A DNA stretch of 64,000 bases from Solibacillus daqui (GTDB lineage: Bacteria > Bacillota > Bacilli > Bacillales_A > Planococcaceae): positions 1,543,501-1,607,500 of the forward strand of contig NZ_CP114887.1 in the NCBI RefSeq assembly GCF_028747805.1, read 5' to 3'. Each line of letters starts with the position of its first letter. The first letter of the stretch is position 1. Positions 60,239 to 64,000 of this stretch are shown in pieces. Below the pieces are notes generated by a model. That model was given only the letters and a program-made list of their open reading frames with translations. It was not told the DNA's origin and made no database searches. Both the position numbers and the translations under genes were made by a program.

Positions 60239-61177
60239 CTAACTTACATTATCAGAAAGCTCGTTTGGATTTGGCTCGGTCCTTTTCTCAGCCTTTAACG
60301 CGAGATAAATCATCATGACCAAAATGAGTGAAGTGCCTAGCCATTGAAAAGGTCCGAATGGTTCTTTAAGCCATAACACGGTAGCAAGTACTGCAGTCAG
60401 CGGCTCGATATTACCGAGTAAGCTCGTTTCCTTTACCGATAAAGTTTGTAAGCTTTCGATATAAAACCAAAAAGATAGCATCGTTCCGAAAATAATGACG
60501 ATTATTAAATAAAGGATTGTCGATGCCGTCCAACTAGAAACATCGACTTCCCATGGTGCCTTAACAAAGCTAAGTGCAATACCAGCAAGCACCATGGCCC
60601 AACCAACAACAACTAATGAATCGAATCGTCTTAATAACGGAATGGCGTACAGTGTATAAAACGCGAGCGAAACCCCCGAAAGCAATCCCCAAACAACGGC
60701 AGGAAGTGGAACCGCAAGAGCCGAAATCGAGCCGTTTGTTAATAGCAAGAAGCTTCCACCAAGTGCGAGTGAAATGGTAACAGCATCCTTTTTCGTAAAT
60801 TTTGCTTGGCCCCGCAATGCAACCCAGACAATAATCATCACAGGAGCTAAGTATTGCAATAATGTTGCGACCGCAGCATTGCCTTCCTTGATAGACGCCA
60901 TATATGTATACTGTACTGCTAGCATGCCAACGAGCCCAAAAATAATAAGCCGCGTTGCACTGTATTTTTCACGCCAAATTTCGAAAATTTGCCCGCGGTC
61001 TTTAAAAATGGCTTGCGTTAACAATAGTAAAGTACCGGCAATAAGTAATCGTGTCGATACGAGCCAACTTACCTCGATTCCCTGAGAGAATAGCTGTTGT
61101 GTAACCGTTCCGCCAATTCCCCAAAAGAAACAGCCAGAGACAACGAGCATAAAGCCTATCATTCGTTTGTTTTTCAT
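60239..61177 (-). CDS. EamA/DMT family transporter
   Basis: A 312-residue membrane protein with ten predicted hydrophobic segments and an internal duplication, typical of EamA (DMT superfamily) exporters. Blocks: GCFFWGIGGTVTQQLFSQGI, LLQYLAPVMIIVWVALRG and the second-half counterpart LLGNIEPLTAVLATVLWLKE. ATG at 61177 follows GAGGGATATT. It likely exports amino acids or other small metabolites; specificity cannot be read. Confidence 0.92.
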   Translation of the reverse strand: MKNKRMIGFMLVVSGCFFWGIGGTVTQQLFSQGIEVSWLVSTRLLIAGTLLLLTQAIFKDRGQIFEIWREKYSATRLIIFGLVGMLAVQYTYMASIKEGNAAVATLLQYLAPVMIIVWVALRGQAKFTKKDAVTISLALGGSFLLLTNGSISALAVPLPAVVWGLLSGVSLAFYTLYAIPLLRRFDSLVVVGWAMVLAGIALSFVKAPWEVDVSSWTASTILYLIIVIIFGTMLSFWFYIESLQTLSVKETSLLGNIEPLTAVLATVLWLKEPFGPFQWLGTSLILVMMIYLALKAEKRTEPNPNELSDNVS

Positions 61178-61295
61178 AATATCCCTCAATTTTTATATAG
61201 TACTTTCATTGTAGCGAATCTTAATTTGAAAAGCCACGTCCCTTTTTTCATGCAGACTTGATATTTAATAATTAAACAGTATTGGAGGGAAGTTT

Positions 61296-61832
61296 ATGTT
61301 AACAATAAGCGCGGGGCATTTTGGGAGAGCTACGGGAGCAATTGGCTTTATCGATGAAGGAAGTGAAGTTGTCGAGGTGGTAAAAGGCTTACAAACGCAT
61401 TTTCAGGCAAGTACTATTGCGCCACAGTTCATCATCGACCGTTATTCTAAAAACCAGGCACAAAATTTACGCTATTTGATCGCAGCGCATAACAAAACCA
61501 ATCGTGTGCTAGATGTGAGTATACATTTTAATGCGATTAGCGAAAAAAGGGAAGCAGGTATTGGTACTGAGGTATTGTATGTCAACCCAAAATTGAAAGA
61601 ATTTGCAGCTAATATGAGTGCGGTCATTGCTAAGGCAGGCGAATTCAAGGACAGAGGAGCAAAGCATCGAACAAATTTGGCATGGTTAAACAAAACGATG
61701 AAACCAGCCATTATCATTGAAATTTGCTTCGTGAATTCAAAAACGGATGTGCATTGCTATCAGAAAAATAAACCACAAATTATAGAAGAGATTTTTAAGC
61801 TGTTGGAAAGCTACGAACTTTATAAAAAATAA
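61296..61832 (+). CDS. N-acetylmuramoyl-L-alanine amidase (Amidase_3)
   Basis: A 178-residue zinc amidase without signal peptide or cell-wall domain. Zinc ligands are in LTISAGHFGRATGA (H8), DEGSEVVEV (glutamate) and VSIHFNAISE (second histidine near residue 75); the catalytic glutamate is in IIIEICFVNS near 140. It cleaves the bond between muramic acid and the stem peptide. The absence of an export signal suggests it is phage-derived or released by lysis. ATG follows TTGGAGGGA. Confidence 0.88.
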   Translation: MLTISAGHFGRATGAIGFIDEGSEVVEVVKGLQTHFQASTIAPQFIIDRYSKNQAQNLRYLIAAHNKTNRVLDVSIHFNAISEKREAGIGTEVLYVNPKLKEFAANMSAVIAKAGEFKDRGAKHRTNLAWLNKTMKPAIIIEICFVNSKTDVHCYQKNKPQIIEEIFKLLESYELYKK

Positions 61833-61911
61833 TGAAAAATTTTAAAAAAGTTGTAACCTTTTTTTATTTAGTGCAACTAATGATATGTAAACATGGAAAG
61901 GAATGAAATTT

Positions 61912-62817
61912 ATGACATTGAAAAGAATTGCACCTTTAGCGATTTCTGCATTATTATTAGGGGCTGTTGCAGCCAATGCAGAAGAACCAACTACGACAAA
62001 TAGCGTAGAAGAAGTAGAAAAAGCTTCAATTTTCGTTCAACAAACAGGGAAGGTAACATCGGTTGAAGACTTTAATGATGGCAAATTATTCTTTGTAGAA
62101 GACGGCGAAAATATTTTCCACTTTTATGTAGACGATAACACACTTGTCTACGATAATACGGGGAAAGAAGTAAACCTAGAAGTTGGTAATACGATCTCAT
62201 TATACGTTTATGGAAATCAACCAATGATTTTAATTTATCCACCACGCTACACACCATCAGTTGTAATTGTAGAAACTGAAAAGCCAGGCTTTGTAAAAGT
62301 AGATCAGTTCGATGAAAATCATTTAAGCGCTGATGGTCAATTACAGTTAAACTTAAATGAGGATTCAGTAATTGTGGACGCAAAAGGCAAAAAAGTTTCT
62401 GCTGAAGAATTAAAAAATTACAGTGCTATTGTATTTTATGGACCAACAACGAGAAGCTTACCACCACAAACTTCACCAGAAAAAACCGTGGTATTCCCAA
62501 AATTAGATAACACTGTTGCAGAAGAAACGCCAGATGCTGAACCAAAAATTGATGAAATTATCGACGGTGATTTTAGATTACTAGAGGGTCAAAAAATGGT
62601 ACCTCTTCGTAAAGTCGCAGAAGGCTTAGGCTATAAAGTAGATGCGACGAAAAAGGGAGCAATCATTTCTAAAAATGCATTAACTTATACAATTACTCGC
62701 GACGAAAAAACGTATGGCTACAACAAAGCATTAGGTCAATTTAAAGTAGCACCAACGTTGTTAGAGGAAGGTAAAACATACGTAGAATATGATTTTGCAT
62801 TAGAGCTTTTAAAATAA
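61912..62817 (+). CDS. Secreted stalk-domain (copper amine oxidase N-like) protein
   Basis: About 301 residues from ATG 61912, nine bases after GGAAAGGA. The signal peptide spans 1-24 (MTLKRIAPLAISALLLGAVA..ANA). Two beta-rich repeats (FFVEDGENIFHFYVDDNTLV and a similar LNLNEDSVIVDAKGKKV) precede the stalk domain at about 215-300 (LEGQKMVPLRKVAEGLGYKV, TYVEYDFALELLK). It is a cell-surface or secreted protein of unknown ligand, in the same family as 57951-59852. Confidence 0.82.
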   Translation: MTLKRIAPLAISALLLGAVAANAEEPTTTNSVEEVEKASIFVQQTGKVTSVEDFNDGKLFFVEDGENIFHFYVDDNTLVYDNTGKEVNLEVGNTISLYVYGNQPMILIYPPRYTPSVVIVETEKPGFVKVDQFDENHLSADGQLQLNLNEDSVIVDAKGKKVSAEELKNYSAIVFYGPTTRSLPPQTSPEKTVVFPKLDNTVAEETPDAEPKIDEIIDGDFRLLEGQKMVPLRKVAEGLGYKVDATKKGAIISKNALTYTITRDEKTYGYNKALGQFKVAPTLLEEGKTYVEYDFALELLK

Positions 62818-62896
62818 TAGCGAATTAAAAACGTCACATGGAGTGACAAAGCATTCGAGACCAGTATTTTGCTGGCCCACATTTTTGATGTAAAGG

Positions 62897-62934
62897 GCTT
62901 ATCCTGAAAGTGATTTCTGGATAAGCTTTTTTGC
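62897..62934 (+). terminator. Rho-independent terminator after the stalk protein gene
   Basis: GCTTATCC and GGATAAGC form a perfect 8-bp stem followed by TTTTTTG. Confidence 0.82.
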
Positions 62935-63113
62935 ATAAATAAATTATTATTCCAAGAAAATGATTTCAAATGGCATTTTCCGTCTTTTGTAATCGTTTTG
63001 TAATGTATATGTAACAAATTTTTGATGTTTATACCCGTTATACCTATTTAAATTACATGCTTGTTTATTATACAATAATAGTCGAACAGCTATAGAAAGG
63101 AACTAGAAAACAA

Positions 63114-64000
63114 ATGAATCAAAAATTGATTACATTGGTTGTTGCAGTTATCCTCACATGTGTAAGTGTACTAGCTGTCAATCCAGCATCTGCTAATATC
63201 GTGTTTGAAGATGTTGCGACAACCAATCCTGCTTATGATGAAATTCAGTATTTAATTGACCTCGGAGTAATTAATGGCTATCAAGAAAATGGTAAAACAT
63301 TATTCAAGCCAAATGAAAGTGTAACTCGTGGGCATGCAGCAAAAATGGCAGTAATTGCAGCAGGTTATGGTCCACTAACAGTAAGTAAATCTTCTTACAC
63401 AGATGTCAAAGTTGGCACACCAACGTCTGGTTATGTAGAGCGTGCCAAGGAATTAGGATTATTTTCGACAACATCAAGTATGTTTTATCCAAATGATCCC
63501 CTTACTCGTGATGAAATGAGTTATGTTTTAACAAAAGCTTTTAAATTAAATGCAAATGATTATAAAGACTATGCAATGGTGTTTACAGATGTAAGTTCTT
63601 CAAATACATATGCTTCATACATAAAGGCTATCTATTATAATGGGATATCAAATGGTAGTGGTGGAGGTAAGTATTTACCGAAAAGCCCGGTAACGCGTGC
63701 ACAATTTGCTTCGTTTATCTCTCGTGCAAAGAGTGACAAGTTCCGATTACCTTTACCGTCAATTCCAGAAAAGGTTGATACAACACAAGTAATCGGTTTA
63801 ATTTCGGTTACAACAGACGCATTAAATGTTCGAACTGCACCGAATACAAACGCGACAGTGATTGGAACGGTTAATACAGGTGGTAAATTATCTGTATACG
63901 CAGTAGAAGGAAACTGGTTAAAAGTTTCGTATAAAGGGCAATACGCTTATATTAGTAAGTCATATGCGAAGTTTTTAGCGCATGATGGTAGTTCGATTGG
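63114..64000 (+). CDS. Surface protein with three SLH domains and an SH3 domain (runs off the window)
   Basis: ATG at 63114 follows AGAAAGGAAC. Signal peptide (MNQKLITLVVAVILTCVSVL...NPASA) is followed by three S-layer homology domains at about residues 30-75, 90-135 and 155-200. Signatures are FEDVATTNPAYDEIQYLIDL, YTDVKVGTPTSGYVERAKEL and FTDVSSSNTYASYIKAIYYN, with TRGHAAKM, TRDEMSYVL and TRAQFASFI blocks. From about residue 225 a bacterial SH3 domain begins (DALNVRTAPNTNATVIGTVN). SLH domains attach the protein to pyruvylated cell-wall polymer. The rest lies beyond the window, probably a hydrolase or amidase. Confidence 0.92.
   Translation, partial: MNQKLITLVVAVILTCVSVLAVNPASANIVFEDVATTNPAYDEIQYLIDLGVINGYQENGKTLFKPNESVTRGHAAKMAVIAAGYGPLTVSKSSYTDVKVGTPTSGYVERAKELGLFSTTSSMFYPNDPLTRDEMSYVLTKAFKLNANDYKDYAMVFTDVSSSNTYASYIKAIYYNGISNGSGGGKYLPKSPVTRAQFASFISRAKSDKFRLPLPSIPEKVDTTQVIGLISVTTDALNVRTAPNTNATVIGTVNTGGKLSVYAVEGNWLKVSYKGQYAYISKSYAKFLAHDGSSI

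Overview
The window is AT-rich DNA from a low-GC, spore-forming Gram-positive bacterium. It most resembles the Planococcaceae/Bacillaceae (Solibacillus, Lysinibacillus or a relative). The signs are strong GGAGG-type ribosome sites with frequent TTG/GTG starts, a T-box riboswitch before argS, copper-amine-oxidase-type 'stalk' proteins, an SLH-domain surface protein at the right edge, a DUF3231 coat-like protein and a spore-type manganese oxidase cluster. The genus is inferred from content only; no rRNA or tRNA gene was seen.

Layout. 0-9.5 kb: end of an ABC exporter, DUF2332 protein with a divergent LysR regulator, a small methyltransferase behind a leader peptide and RBS-masking inverted repeat, an ankyrin protein, GrpB, an EVE-like/McrB-McrC type IV restriction pair and a CPBP protease. 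9.7-13.9 kb: a decayed stretch with gene remnants, then an OmpR-type two-component system and a TVP38/DedA protein; both transcription units carry the same three-copy direct-repeat array. 14-23 kb: histidine phosphatase, methyltransferase, YibE/F pair, GNAT, dienelactone hydrolase, large catalase KatE and a DUF3231 protein. 23-32.8 kb: small accessory genes including two broken, inverted DUF4279 copies, two ABC transporters (one with a YtrA-like GntR regulator) and two MBL hydrolases. 33-38.5 kb: M3 oligopeptidase, YeiH transporter, palindromic repeats, T-box and argS.

The main finding is at 38.5-45.3 kb. A minus-strand operon encodes a six-cupredoxin multicopper oxidase of the MnxG family (about 1220 residues), preceded by the small partner genes mnxF and mnxE and a 244-residue protein. 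This is the MnxEFG Mn(II) oxidase known from Mn-oxidising Bacillus spores. The cluster lies between two roughly 95% identical copies of the argS 3' end. The argS gene next to the cluster lacks a terminator, while the far copy is a gene fragment followed by a strong one. This looks like an island inserted into the 3' end of argS, although no recombinase gene is visible.

45.4-64 kb: XRE regulator with two membrane proteins, AraC regulator, DJ-1-like, Nudix and hydrolase genes, several GNATs, a nucleotidyltransferase split by one stop codon, a class C beta-lactamase-like protein, a TPR-GGDEF protein, a phage holin/amidase remnant inside a direct repeat, stalk-domain proteins, an EamA exporter, a cell-wall amidase and the truncated SLH-SH3 protein. 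Other recurrent features are 20-21 bp tandem repeats at two intergenic sites and several rearrangement scars.
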